Source: Lewinellaceae bacterium
GTDB taxonomy: Bacteria; Bacteroidota; Bacteroidia; Chitinophagales; Saprospiraceae
Length of the DNA stretch: 64,000 nucleotides
Direction of reading: 5' to 3'
Assembly (NCBI GenBank): GCA_020636255.1
Contig: JACJYE010000007.1
Coordinates: 1-64,000 of the forward strand
The notes below the pieces were generated by a model. The model was not told the origin of the DNA and did not search any database. It saw nothing but the letters and a program-made list of their open reading frames with translations. Positions 25,388-34,504 of the stretch are shown here, piece after piece (position 1 is the stretch's first letter; each line of letters opens with the position of its first letter). A program made the translations under genes and the position numbers.

Positions 25388-27508
25388 ATGGCCACATCCC
25401 TATTACACACCAACCCTGTTGACGCCATGCCCAGCCGAATTTCCGATATGCTTCGCCAGATGCGCCGCCAGGCCTTTGTAGGGCGGGAAAAGGAAATCGC
25501 CCTGTTTAAAACATTAGCTCAATCCGAAAGGCCTCTGCGTTTCCTCCTCCACATCCATGGCCCGGGTGGGCAGGGCAAAACGGCCCTGCTTCGCCACCTA
25601 TCGGAAATATGTGCCGAATGGAACCTGCCCGCTATTTCACTCGACGGACAGCAACTTCAGGCCCACCCCTCGGCGATATTAGAAGCACTGAGCAATGCCC
25701 TGGGCGCCAAAAACATCGAAGATATTCCCGAAGCGTTTAGGGCTCTCGGCCCCCGCGTTGTTTTATTTATCGATACCTATGAAAAGCTAAGCCCGCTCGA
25801 CGACTGGTTCCGGATGGATTTCCTGCCGCAACTTCCTGCTTGTGTCCGCACCGTCATTTGCAGCCGTAAAGCGCCATCTCTGGCCTGGAAAACCGACCCG
25901 GGCTGGAAACGCCTGATGGATGTGGCGCCCCTGCGCAATTTCAGCATGGAAGAAAGCCGCGCCTATCTCGCCAACCAGGATGTGCCGGAAGCACAGATGC
26001 AAAGCATCCTCGATTTCACCCACGGCCACCCGCTGGCCCTATCGCTGGTATCCGATATCTTCGCGCACCACCCGGAGCGGCCCTTCTCTCCGGAAAGCTC
26101 GCCCGGCATGGTCCGGGCCTTGCTGGATACTTTCCTGCAGCAGGTTCCCGGCCCGGCGCACCGCACCGCACTGGAAATCGCCGCCATAACCCACATCACT
26201 ACCGAATCGGTGCTGGCCGAAGTCATGGGCATGGAATCCGCCGCCGAGTTATTCGACTGGCTGCGGCAGCTGTCGTTCATGAGCGATAACAGAGAAGGCC
26301 TTTATCCGCATGACGTGATCCGCGAGGCCCTGCTGGCCGACCTGCGCTGGCGGCACCCCGATTATTACCAGGCGCTCTACCAAAAAGCGCGGGGGTACTA
26401 CGCTACCCGCCTCCGTACCGCCAATGCACTGGAACAGCGCAAAACCTTATACGAGCTGATCTACCTGCATCGCCTGCACCCTATGGTGCGCCCATTTTTC
26501 GACTGGCAGGAATCGGGCGAGCAGTGGGTTGACACGCTGCAGCCCTCCGACATTCCCGAGATCCTGGATATGATCGGCCTGTACGAAGGAGAGGAGAGTG
26601 CAGCGGCATTCGATTTCTGGAAAAACCACCCGGCCGCCCAGGTATTGGTATGGCGTGATGCCAACAAAAGGCCCGAGGCTTTCCTCCTGAAGATCAAGGC
26701 CCATGAGCTTGAGGCCGACGACGCCATCGGCGACCCGGCGGTGGCCCAGGCCTGGGCGCATTGCAGGAAACAGATGCAATTGCGCAGCGGTGAGCAAGCC
26801 GTGATGTTCCGCATGTGGATGGCCCGGGAAAGTTACCAGCAGGTATCTCCCCAACAGAGCAGCATCTTCCTCGCCATCGTCCAGCATTATTTTACGCCCG
26901 GCCTCGCCATCAGCATGGTTGCCTGTGCCCACCCCCAGTTCTGGGAACAAATGTTCACCTACGCAGGCATTCAGCAGGCGCCACAGCTCGATTTCAGGGC
27001 CGGAGCCATCCCGTATGGCTGGTTTATGCACGACTGGCGCAAACAGCCCGTTCCGGATTGGCTGGACATGCTCGGCAAAAGAGGCCTTGGCGGGCCGCTG
27101 GAGGAGCATCTGCAAACAACCCCCATGGATGTGATGGTGCTCAGCGAAGATGCCTTTGCCGAGGCCGTAGTCGCTGCCCTGAAGTCCTTCCATCAAAGGG
27201 ATGAGCTCATAGAAAACCCTTTGATCCAATCGCAACTGGTGTTTCGCCATACCGGTATGGAAGCTGCCGCTGCTGACAGGATCGCCTGCCTGAAAGGCCT
27301 GGTGGAACAGGAAATAAAGGAGATCGAACAATCACCAGTGGATGGGAAATACGCCCGTGTGCTGTACCGCACTTTCATTAACCCCGTCGGCTCGCAGGAA
27401 CGGGCTGCCGATTTCCTGAATATGTCATTCAGCACATACCGCCGGTATCTGAAATCCGGACAAGAGAGGATGGTGCAGGGGCTCTGGCAGCAGGAGTGCG
27501 GGCAGTGA
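25388..27508 (+). CDS. STAND-like AAA ATPase with C-terminal helical domain
   Basis: 706 aa from ATG at 25388 (MATSLLHTNPVDAMPS); a TTG at 25373 is part of the promoter. FVGREKEI (30-37) begins the NTPase module. Walker A is HGPGGQGKTALL (57-68), Walker B RVVLFIDTYEKL, followed by a sensor-type Arg (VICSRKAP). The winged/helical region extends to about residue 370. The last about 45 residues (NPVGSQERAADFLNMSFSTYRRYL) look like a helix-turn-helix. The pattern suggests a signal-dependent NTPase switch that may bind DNA or partners; no effector domain is recognised. It is followed after 49 bases by the MpaB-family gene. Confidence 0.8.
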   Translation: MATSLLHTNPVDAMPSRISDMLRQMRRQAFVGREKEIALFKTLAQSERPLRFLLHIHGPGGQGKTALLRHLSEICAEWNLPAISLDGQQLQAHPSAILEALSNALGAKNIEDIPEAFRALGPRVVLFIDTYEKLSPLDDWFRMDFLPQLPACVRTVICSRKAPSLAWKTDPGWKRLMDVAPLRNFSMEESRAYLANQDVPEAQMQSILDFTHGHPLALSLVSDIFAHHPERPFSPESSPGMVRALLDTFLQQVPGPAHRTALEIAAITHITTESVLAEVMGMESAAELFDWLRQLSFMSDNREGLYPHDVIREALLADLRWRHPDYYQALYQKARGYYATRLRTANALEQRKTLYELIYLHRLHPMVRPFFDWQESGEQWVDTLQPSDIPEILDMIGLYEGEESAAAFDFWKNHPAAQVLVWRDANKRPEAFLLKIKAHELEADDAIGDPAVAQAWAHCRKQMQLRSGEQAVMFRMWMARESYQQVSPQQSSIFLAIVQHYFTPGLAISMVACAHPQFWEQMFTYAGIQQAPQLDFRAGAIPYGWFMHDWRKQPVPDWLDMLGKRGLGGPLEEHLQTTPMDVMVLSEDAFAEAVVAALKSFHQRDELIENPLIQSQLVFRHTGMEAAAADRIACLKGLVEQEIKEIEQSPVDGKYARVLYRTFINPVGSQERAADFLNMSFSTYRRYLKSGQERMVQGLWQQECGQ

Positions 27509-27557
27509 AGGGTAAAACAAAGGTAAAAACCCGTATTTTGAGGTACAAACCTGTATC

Positions 27558-28478
27558 ATGAAAACCACCTTTAGCGTACCCACTGACAGTATGCCGGAGC
27601 TGCACAGCCATCTTCCGGAACACATTCTCAAAACCCGCTCCCGAAAGGCCCGTGCAGTATACATCGCCGGTCTCGACGCCGAGCGGGACTGCCAGGAAAT
27701 TTCCTACCTGCTGGCGTGTTACGAATTCCCCTGGGATACGACCCGTTCTCTGGAGCTGGCGCTATTCCGGGTGTTCGGCATCGCGAAAGGCAGCCCTTTG
27801 CTGGTGCAAACCGGCGAGTTTTTGCAGCGCACACAGAAGCGCTACGACGATACGGTGCTCATCCTGTCTGAGATCATGGAAAACGGCTACGACAGCCCCC
27901 GCGGGCGGGCCGCTCTGCGCCGCATGAACGAGCAACACGGCCGGTACCGCATTCCGAACGACGAATACCTGTATACCTTGTCGACCTTCATCTACGAGCC
28001 CATCCGGTGGAACGCCCGCTTCGGCTGGCGCCGGCTGACGAAGCAGGAAAAGGAATCGTCCTACTACCTGTGGCGCGAGATCGGCCGGCGAATGGCCATC
28101 AAGGACATTCCGGAGAGCTACGAAGCTTTTGAGCGCTTTAACATCGCGTTCGAGCGCGAGCATTTCCAGTATTCAGCGTACAACAAAGCCCTTGCCGAAG
28201 CAACGCGCAACCTGATGCTGAGCTGGGTATTACCCAAATGGTTGTGGCCGCTGGGCGCTCCTTTTATCCATGCCCTGATCGACGAGCCTATGCTTCGGGC
28301 GGTGGGCTTCCCCCTGCCTCCTGTATGGCTGCGCAGGCTGGTGGAAGGCCTGCTCCGTACTCGCGCCTGGGCCCAACGCTTGCTCCCGCCACGCCGCCAC
28401 GCGCGCCTGCTGACGCGGACAAAGAACCGGACCTATTCGAAGGGTTACGAGGTCGGACAGTTGGGCGCCGACCGCTAG
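27558..28478 (+). CDS. Oxygenase MpaB family (DUF2236) protein
   Basis: 306 aa, mainly helical, soluble. RRMNEQHGRYRIPNDEYLYTL (about 122-142) is the conserved R..H..Y.I.ND..LYTL block of DUF2236/MpaB, where the His is thought to bind haem b. WNARFGWRRLTKQEKESSYYLWREIG follows. The C-terminal 40 residues are very Arg-rich (LLPPRRHARLLTRTKNR). Relatives include mycophenolic-acid MpaB' and latex-clearing oxygenases; the substrate here is unknown. Likely in one unit with the preceding ATPase. Confidence 0.78.
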   Translation: MKTTFSVPTDSMPELHSHLPEHILKTRSRKARAVYIAGLDAERDCQEISYLLACYEFPWDTTRSLELALFRVFGIAKGSPLLVQTGEFLQRTQKRYDDTVLILSEIMENGYDSPRGRAALRRMNEQHGRYRIPNDEYLYTLSTFIYEPIRWNARFGWRRLTKQEKESSYYLWREIGRRMAIKDIPESYEAFERFNIAFEREHFQYSAYNKALAEATRNLMLSWVLPKWLWPLGAPFIHALIDEPMLRAVGFPLPPVWLRRLVEGLLRTRAWAQRLLPPRRHARLLTRTKNRTYSKGYEVGQLGADR

Positions 28479-28491
28479 GAAACAGAAGAAG

Positions 28492-28566
28492 TGGGACGTA
28501 TTGGATTCGAACCAACGACCTCAGCTGTGTGAAAGCTGCGCTCTAAACCAACTGAGCTAACGTCCC
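28492..28566 (-). tRNA. tRNA-Val (anticodon CAC)
   Basis: On the minus strand GGGACGT pairs with ACGTCCC (acceptor stem). D-arm GCTC..GAGC, anticodon stem CAGCT/AGCTG with loop TTCACAC (anticodon CAC), and T-arm GTTGG-TTCGAAT-CCAAT are all present. Discriminator base A; CCA is not encoded. It decodes GUG. Confidence 0.95.
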
Positions 28567-28657
28567 GGCGGGTATGAGAGCGGAAAGTTAATCTTTTTTC
28601 TGATGGGAATCCAGCTTTTTCTTGTTTCCCTGTACGCTCCTACGGTACGCGTAGCAT

Positions 28658-28733
28658 AGAGCATGTTTGGAGGCCGCTTTTGTAGAAAAAAGTGGCGTTT
28701 TTTAGCCCAAAGGGTGGCCTCCAAGCAAGCTCT
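28658..28733. repeat. Palindromic interspersed repeat, copy 1
   Basis: Left arm AGAGCATGTTTGGAGGCC (28658-28675), right arm GGCCTCCAAGCAAGCTCT (28716-28733), with a 40-base centre rich in A and T. It lies 9 bases beyond the stop of the minus-strand gene 28743-29153. Same family as copies at 46916, 48662, 60670 and 63230. It may form a hairpin at mRNA 3' ends. Confidence 0.9.
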
Positions 28734-28742
28734 AAAGCTTGT

Positions 28743-29153
28743 TTACTTGCTTTCCCTGCCCAGCACCCAGGCCACCACCCCGCCAACGATAGCCGTAATG
28801 ATCACATAGGAAACGATATCTATCACTACTCCATTCAATTTCATGACGTTGGTGGACCCGTAATACAGCAGGTCGAAACCTCCCGTCATCAGCAAGCCGA
28901 TCAGAGCGCCGGCCCTCAGGCCTCCAGAGAATGTTTTTATCTGGGCCCAATAGCCGAAAATGATGGCGATCAGAGCAGACAGCAAGACATTGCCGAGGAT
29001 GAGGGCCCAATATGCCGGCGGGTCTTTCATTACGCCGGTAGCGGAACCCAGATTGGCTACGAAAACGTCTTCCATAAGCACAAAAGAGAGGAATCCCATA
29101 ATGAAGAAGGCGACGGTGCCGGCCAAAGTGGCCAATAAGATTTTAGCATTCAT
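28743..29153 (-). CDS. Four-helix membrane protein (paralogue of 61030-61443)
   Basis: 136 aa. Four hydrophobic helices at about 5-27, 47-68, 80-98 and 110-131. MKDPPAYWALILGN (43-56) and FSGGLRAGALIGLL are shared with the protein at 61030-61443, where they read MKDPMDWWALILGN and FMGGLKAGAVIGLL. Looks like the DUF1761-type small membrane family; function unknown. Both paralogues have a palindromic repeat just past their 3' ends. Confidence 0.75.
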   Translation of the reverse strand: MNAKILLATLAGTVAFFIMGFLSFVLMEDVFVANLGSATGVMKDPPAYWALILGNVLLSALIAIIFGYWAQIKTFSGGLRAGALIGLLMTGGFDLLYYGSTNVMKLNGVVIDIVSYVIITAIVGGVVAWVLGRESK

Positions 29154-29277
29154 GATGATCTGATTGGAAGATTAGAAAATAAGGTTTTATAGCATTTGAT
29201 GTCTCCGGCGGGGCCGGCCCGCTCAGGAATGGTATAACAAGTGTATTTTCCCTCCGGGTAGAAGTTCGAAATGCCTT

Positions 29278-30246
29278 TTATTCGCCCTTTGCTGCCAGTA
29301 GCGGGCTTTCCTCCACGGGCGGCACTGTTCGGAGGTAGGCCCAGATAGCGCGCACTTCAGTGTCATCCAGCGTTGCGAAACGGGGCATCTGGTGCTGCAG
29401 GAGGGTGCCGTCGGGGCGGGTGCCGCTTTTTACCGCAACGAGGAACTGATCCTCTGTCCAGTTGCCGATACCGTGTTCTTTGCTGGGGGTTATGTTTGGG
29501 GAAATACAGGTGTTGAACGCCTCATCCGGCACAGGGTTGCCGCCGGCGAAGTACCCGGGGGATTTTTCCGGCTCCAATAGGTTATTGGTTTCGAAGTTGG
29601 CCGAATGGCAGGTATAACATTCATAGAATTCCGTGGCGAGATAGCGCCCATAGGCAACCTGCTCGGTAGCAGGAGGAGCGCTTATGGGTTTGCCGTCATA
29701 AGGCAGTGGCTTAAATACGCCAAACTTGATCAGCGCTTTTACCATAAAAGATGACAGATAGGCCGGCGCAGGATGGACGGCCTCAGAAGGCTGCATAATA
29801 TCCGCTCCCGAACGAAGGTAAGCGACGATAGATGCCAGGTCTTCATCCGACATGTTAGGGTGGCACATCATATAACCTACTATACGCCCATCGCGGTTAA
29901 TACCGGTACGCATCAGGTAGGCCAGTTCACCGTCGGTATACCGGCCGATGCCTTTAGTGGGGTGTTGGGTGATGTTGGCTGACCATATTTCCCCGAACGG
30001 GTCGGAAGCCGGAGAAAACAGGCGGCCGCTCATCTTGCCGTCGTCGCCGAGATGGCAATGCGCGCAAAGCAGCTCGACAACCTTTTTCCCTTTGGCCAGG
30101 CTGGCCGAATCGGTGGGCAGCTGAACGACAGGAGGAACTACATCATAAACAGGCATAGGGGTAAATTGAACCCAGGCGGCCGCGATCAACACAATGGACA
30201 GAAGGATGCCGAACCCGATGCCTGCAATTTTCAGCGTTTTTTTCAT
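29278..30246 (-). CDS. Membrane-anchored dihaem c-type cytochrome
   Basis: 322 aa from ATG at 30246 (MKKTLKIAGIGFG); the longer frame from 30309 adds a non-hydrophobic leader. Single N-terminal helix as signal/anchor. Haem 1 CAHCH near residue 61-65, haem 2 CYTCH near 209-213. Met candidates for the sixth ligand are in GYMMCHPNM and HQMPRF. Two class-I-like cytochrome domains, periplasmic, electron carrier. The partner is unknown; it is flanked by a regulator gene, not by an oxidase. Confidence 0.88.
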   Translation of the reverse strand: MKKTLKIAGIGFGILLSIVLIAAAWVQFTPMPVYDVVPPVVQLPTDSASLAKGKKVVELLCAHCHLGDDGKMSGRLFSPASDPFGEIWSANITQHPTKGIGRYTDGELAYLMRTGINRDGRIVGYMMCHPNMSDEDLASIVAYLRSGADIMQPSEAVHPAPAYLSSFMVKALIKFGVFKPLPYDGKPISAPPATEQVAYGRYLATEFYECYTCHSANFETNNLLEPEKSPGYFAGGNPVPDEAFNTCISPNITPSKEHGIGNWTEDQFLVAVKSGTRPDGTLLQHQMPRFATLDDTEVRAIWAYLRTVPPVEESPLLAAKGE

Positions 30247-30383
30247 GGCTAATCTGATTTTTTTGATCCGAAACAATGGAATGTCCTGATAGCACAAAGC
30301 TACTTCCACCGTATCGCGCCTGGCATCGGTTGGTTTTTGTAAAAGCGCTACGCAGATCTGCGTATTTTCGGATGGGAAAGGCC

Positions 30384-31019
30384 TTACACCAGCTTATTAA
30401 GCACTGCAAAACGAACCAGCCCGGCGATGCCGTTGGCCTGTAGCTTCTGGATGAGGTTGTTGCGGTGCGTATCCACTGTACGCGGGCTGATGAATAGTTT
30501 TTTGCCGATCTCGGCACTGGAAAAACCTTCGGCTATGAGCTTGAGGATCTCAACCTCCCGTTCAGACAGCTGGCTCAGCAGTTTGCCGGCATCAGAAGAA
30601 GGCTGGAGTAGCGCCAGGGCCACATCGCTGGCAAAATAGGTTCCTCCTGCCACCACCTTGCTGATGGCGTCCGATAGCTCGGCAAGGGAAGCATTTTTGA
30701 ATATATAACCCTTTGCGCCTTTGTCTACCGCACGCTGAATAACGGCCCGGTCATTTAACATCGTAAGCATAATAGCCCTGACGCCAAAAAAATCGCGGGA
30801 AAGGTGTTCGAGGGTTTCGATGCCCCCCATGCCGGGCATCTCGACATCGAGTAATACAACCTGGGCTTTCAGCCCGTTGCGCAGGAGCTGGAGCACCTGC
30901 CGGCCATCGGAAGCTTCTGCTACGCTTTCTATAAAACCGAGCTCTTCCAGCAGGGCCCGGATGCCCTGCCGGACCAATTGATGGTCGTCGGCCAGTATCA
31001 CTTTTATGTTGTCTTCCAT
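30384..31019 (-). CDS. NarL/LuxR-family response regulator
   Basis: 211 aa. Receiver with LADDHQLV, phospho-Asp in VVLLDVEMPG, and YIFKNASLAE. LuxR HTH: LSEREVEILKLIAEGFSSAEIG then KLFISPRTVDTHRNNLIQKL. It lies 3 bases downstream of the kinase gene 31023-33083 on the same strand, the same order as the first pair in this window. Confidence 0.95.
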   Translation of the reverse strand: MEDNIKVILADDHQLVRQGIRALLEELGFIESVAEASDGRQVLQLLRNGLKAQVVLLDVEMPGMGGIETLEHLSRDFFGVRAIMLTMLNDRAVIQRAVDKGAKGYIFKNASLAELSDAISKVVAGGTYFASDVALALLQPSSDAGKLLSQLSEREVEILKLIAEGFSSAEIGKKLFISPRTVDTHRNNLIQKLQANGIAGLVRFAVLNKLV

Positions 31020-31022
31020 AGG

Positions 31023-32990
31023 CTATAGTGGAATTCTGACAGTAGATATGGTGCCCTGGGGGCGGCCCGGCTCTGAAAAAAAGGCCCCGCCCAGGTTGGC
31101 CACCCGGCTCAGGATATTGAGTAGGCCCATACTCCCTTTCACACGGGCGGCCTCAAAATCAAAGCTTCGGCCATCATCTTCCACCTTCAGTACCAGGTTG
31201 CCACCGGCATGGTAGAGCTGGAATGCCACCCTGCCGGCGCCGGAATGCTTCAGGATGTTGTTCACCAGTTCCTGGGCAATGCGGTAGATGCCTACCTCTA
31301 TTTTTTCATCCAGGACTTCGGGCAGGCCGTAGTACTCAAATTCCGTTTTGATACCCACCTGTTGGAAGCTGTTGCGCAACAACAATTCCAGCGAAGGCGC
31401 CAGGCCGTGTTGTTCTAATGCAGGCGGCAGCATCACGTGCGAGATGTTGCGCACTTCGGTACAGGAAGCATCCAATTGCTGGGCCATAGCGCCCAATTGC
31501 CGGGCGTCATCAGGGCTGCTGGCAGCCAGTTTGCTGTGGAGTTTGTCAAAGCCAAGTTTAAGCGCCACCAGCTGCTGGGCGATGCTGTCGTGCAGGTCTT
31601 TGGCAATACGGCGGCGCTCGGCCTCCTGGGCTTCGATGACGGCGTTCAGGCCCAGCTTTTGTTCGTGGATCAGCGCAGCATCCAGCTCTGCCTTTTTGCG
31701 TAGCCGGTAGCGGTTGTAAAAAAGGTAGCCTAACATAGCGAGCGCCAGTATGGCCATCGCCAGGGAAAATATCCAGGTGCGCTGGCGGAAAAGGCGCCGT
31801 TGCTGCTCCGACAGCTGCAATTGCTGTGCAGCGATCTCCGCCTCTTTCTTCTGGGTTTCGTAGCGGGCTTCCATCTCCGCGATGTTGCGCACATTATCGG
31901 CCTTGAACAGCGAATCATCGAGCACCATGAATTTTTTGAACCAAAAATAGGCCTGGTGGTAGTCGCCCATTTTTTCATACGCCTTGGCCATTTCTTCGTA
32001 ATACACTTCCAGCGGCTGTACCTGGCCGGTTTCCAACATGATCGCATAACCTTCCTGTGCAACGGACAGGGCTTTGGCCGGCTCGTTCAGGCTGTTGTAG
32101 GCTGTCGCCATATTGACCAGCGGGAAGACCAGGTTGGGCCGGCGGTTGGCTTCCTTGAGTAGTGCTGCCGACTGCTCGCACCACCGTATGGCCTCCCGAT
32201 ATTCGCCCTTCTTGTTCAGCAAATTGCCGATGCCGCCACTGATCACGCCGGCGACAAATTTATTGCCCTGCTCCAATGCCAGGCTGATCCCTTTCCGGGC
32301 GTATGCCATGGCCTGCTCAATATCGCCTTTGGTGCCATAGGCCACCGCCAGGTTGTTGTAGGTATAAATGATGCGCTTATCTTCCCCCAGTTCCTGGCGT
32401 ATTTTCAGCGCTTTTTCAAGATAGCTGATGCCTTTGTCGTAGGCCTGCTCATCCTGGAAGAGATTGCCGATATTGCTGTAAGCGCTGGCCAGGTCCGATA
32501 GGTTGCCGGTTTTTTCTTTGACTTCGGCAGACCTGATGTAATAAACCATCGCCGAGTCGGATTGATGCCTTTCGGCAAAACACGCACCCAAGCCGTTTAA
32601 GGCGCCGCCCTCGCCCTCCAGGTCGCCGATCTTCCGATAACGTACAAGCAAGTCCCGGTAAAGCGGAATAGCCCCGTCGATATCCCCCTGCTCATACGTG
32701 GCCCGCGCACGAAGGCTGAGTGCCCGGGCCTCGCCTTTGGCATAATGTGCAGCCTGGGCCATTCTTTCGAGCGTATCAGCATAGGAAAAAGTAGCAGGCA
32801 GGTCAAGCTCTTTTATCTCCAGGGCCAGGTCATAGTAAAGCTCAAGCTTTTTCTCCGGGTTGCGCTCCTGTTCGTATGCCTTGCGCAGGCTGTCTGCCGC
32901 CACCGGCTGGCTGTACAGCATGGGCGTGAATAGGAAAAAGAAAGCTACCAGGCCCAAAGGCTGGCCTCCAAACAAGCTGTTAATACGCAT
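31023..32990 (-). CDS. TPR-containing sensor histidine kinase (HisKA_3 type)
   Basis: About 655 aa if started at ATG 32990 (MRINSLFGGQPLG); an in-frame start at 33083 is possible but gives a long unhelpful leader. N-terminal export segment, TPR repeats, coiled coil, one transmembrane helix (TWIFSLAMAILALAMLGYLF). Then HisKA_3 with His in AKDLHDSIAQQ, and HATPase_c with ELVNNILKHS and EDDGRSFD. It forms a two-component pair with 30384-31019. Residues SLFGGQPLGL near the start are encoded by one arm of the palindromic interspersed repeat (32963-32978). Confidence 0.92.
   Translation of the reverse strand: MRINSLFGGQPLGLVAFFFLFTPMLYSQPVAADSLRKAYEQERNPEKKLELYYDLALEIKELDLPATFSYADTLERMAQAAHYAKGEARALSLRARATYEQGDIDGAIPLYRDLLVRYRKIGDLEGEGGALNGLGACFAERHQSDSAMVYYIRSAEVKEKTGNLSDLASAYSNIGNLFQDEQAYDKGISYLEKALKIRQELGEDKRIIYTYNNLAVAYGTKGDIEQAMAYARKGISLALEQGNKFVAGVISGGIGNLLNKKGEYREAIRWCEQSAALLKEANRRPNLVFPLVNMATAYNSLNEPAKALSVAQEGYAIMLETGQVQPLEVYYEEMAKAYEKMGDYHQAYFWFKKFMVLDDSLFKADNVRNIAEMEARYETQKKEAEIAAQQLQLSEQQRRLFRQRTWIFSLAMAILALAMLGYLFYNRYRLRKKAELDAALIHEQKLGLNAVIEAQEAERRRIAKDLHDSIAQQLVALKLGFDKLHSKLAASSPDDARQLGAMAQQLDASCTEVRNISHVMLPPALEQHGLAPSLELLLRNSFQQVGIKTEFEYYGLPEVLDEKIEVGIYRIAQELVNNILKHSGAGRVAFQLYHAGGNLVLKVEDDGRSFDFEAARVKGSMGLLNILSRVANLGGAFFSEPGRPQGTISTVRIPL
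32963..32978. repeat. Single arm of the palindromic repeat inside a coding region
   Basis: GGCCTCCAAACAAGCT matches the right arm of the repeat family. It is read through by the sensor-kinase gene and codes, on the minus strand, for part of its export signal (SLFGG). No matching left arm nearby. Confidence 0.7.
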
Positions 32991-33198
32991 AAATTGTGGT
33001 AACGAGGCCAGCATAGCGCTTTCGATTTTACCCATTAAATCTACGAACAAACTCGGTAAAACACACCTCCTATTTATGCTCAAAGCAATACGGCCCAGCC
33101 TGGGTAATACATCTCCAGGTATTTCCCTTTTAAAATTCTCCGGAATTTCTCCTATTTTGTTGCTTTAAACCCTATCCTACAAAACTATTCCCCTGACT

Positions 33199-34320
33199 AT
33201 GGAAAAGCCTGCTAACCAACCCCCCAAGCGCGTCTATTCCCTCGATGCTCTTCGCGGGGCCGATATGTTCTGGATCATGGGTGGCGAACATATCGTCCAC
33301 GCGCTGGCCAAGCTCACCGGCTGGGGGCTATTCGCCTGGATGGCGCATCAGATGGAGCACGTAGAATGGAACGGTTTCCACTTTTACGACCTCATTTTCC
33401 CCCTTTTCCTGTTCATCGCCGGCGTCTCTATGCCCTACTCCTTCAACAAGCGGCTCGAACGGGGCGACAGCAAGCAGCAGCTTTACCGGCATGCTGCGCA
33501 AAGGATGCTGCTGCTCGTTTTCTTCGGCATGGCCTATAACGGGCTGCTGAAGTTCGACTGGGAAAATATGCGCTATGCCAGCGTGCTGGCCCGTATCGGC
33601 CTGGGCTGGTTCTTTGCCGCCATCATCTTCCTCAATTTCAACCGCCGCGGCCAGGCCATCTGGTTCGCAGGCATCCTGGTGGCGTACTGGCTGATGATGA
33701 CGTTTATACCTGTACCTGGTTACGGCGCCGGCAACCTCACCGTTGAAGGCAGCCTGGTGGCCTATATCGACCGCCTGCTGCTGCCGGGGCGCCTATATCT
33801 GGGCGTACACGACCCCGAGGGCATCCTCTCCACCCTGCCAGCCGTCTCTACCGCCCTGATGGGCGTGCTGACAGGCCACTTCCTGCGCGAAGAACGGCAG
33901 GGGCTCACCGCCCTGCGCAAAGGCCTGACGCTCGGGGCCGCCGGCCTGGCCTTCCTGCTGCTGGGATACCTCTGGGGGCTGTTCTTTCCCATCAACAAGA
34001 ACCTGTGGACCAGCTCCTTCGTGCTCTTCGCCGGCGGCTGGAGCCTGGTGTTCCTGTCCATCTTTTACCTCATCATCGATGTATGGGAGAAAAAGCGGTG
34101 GGCGTTCTTCTTCGTCGTCATCGGGCTCAACCCCATCACCATTTACCTGGCACAGAGCGGGCTGATCTCCTTTGAACAGGCATCGGACTTCCTTTTCGGA
34201 GGCCTGATCGGCTACTTTTCCGAAGCGGCGCAGCCGTTGCTGCACGCTATCGGTTATACCTTCATCAGCTGGCTGTTCCTGTATTTCCTGTACCGCCAGA
34301 AGATATTCCTGAAAGTGTAA
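33199..34320 (+). CDS. Heparan-alpha-glucosaminide acetyltransferase-like membrane protein (NagX type)
   Basis: 373 aa with about ten transmembrane helices. Starts with the conserved RVYSLDALRGADMFWIMGGEHI; the His here is the position proposed as acetyl acceptor in HGSNAT relatives. GFHFYDLIFPLFLFIAGVSMPYSF follows, and GLNPITIYLAQ is near the end. Such proteins move acyl groups across the membrane onto amino sugars; in bacteria they often sit with glycan-use genes. No such genes adjoin it here, so the substrate is open. Confidence 0.87.
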   Translation: MEKPANQPPKRVYSLDALRGADMFWIMGGEHIVHALAKLTGWGLFAWMAHQMEHVEWNGFHFYDLIFPLFLFIAGVSMPYSFNKRLERGDSKQQLYRHAAQRMLLLVFFGMAYNGLLKFDWENMRYASVLARIGLGWFFAAIIFLNFNRRGQAIWFAGILVAYWLMMTFIPVPGYGAGNLTVEGSLVAYIDRLLLPGRLYLGVHDPEGILSTLPAVSTALMGVLTGHFLREERQGLTALRKGLTLGAAGLAFLLLGYLWGLFFPINKNLWTSSFVLFAGGWSLVFLSIFYLIIDVWEKKRWAFFFVVIGLNPITIYLAQSGLISFEQASDFLFGGLIGYFSEAAQPLLHAIGYTFISWLFLYFLYRQKIFLKV

Positions 34321-34504
34321 CGCACTGCTGCTTTATTCTTTCTCATCCCCGGATGGGCCCTATGTGCCTGGCCCATCCGGGGATAACCCTCCTTTTATCC
34401 ATCGTTATCCCCGGCTCGTTGGCAGATCGCCCGCGTTTATCCGATTTTTTTCGGGATATCGCTCTTTCCGGTTTTCTTTGGGAAAAATAGCAGCCCTGAA
34501 ACCC

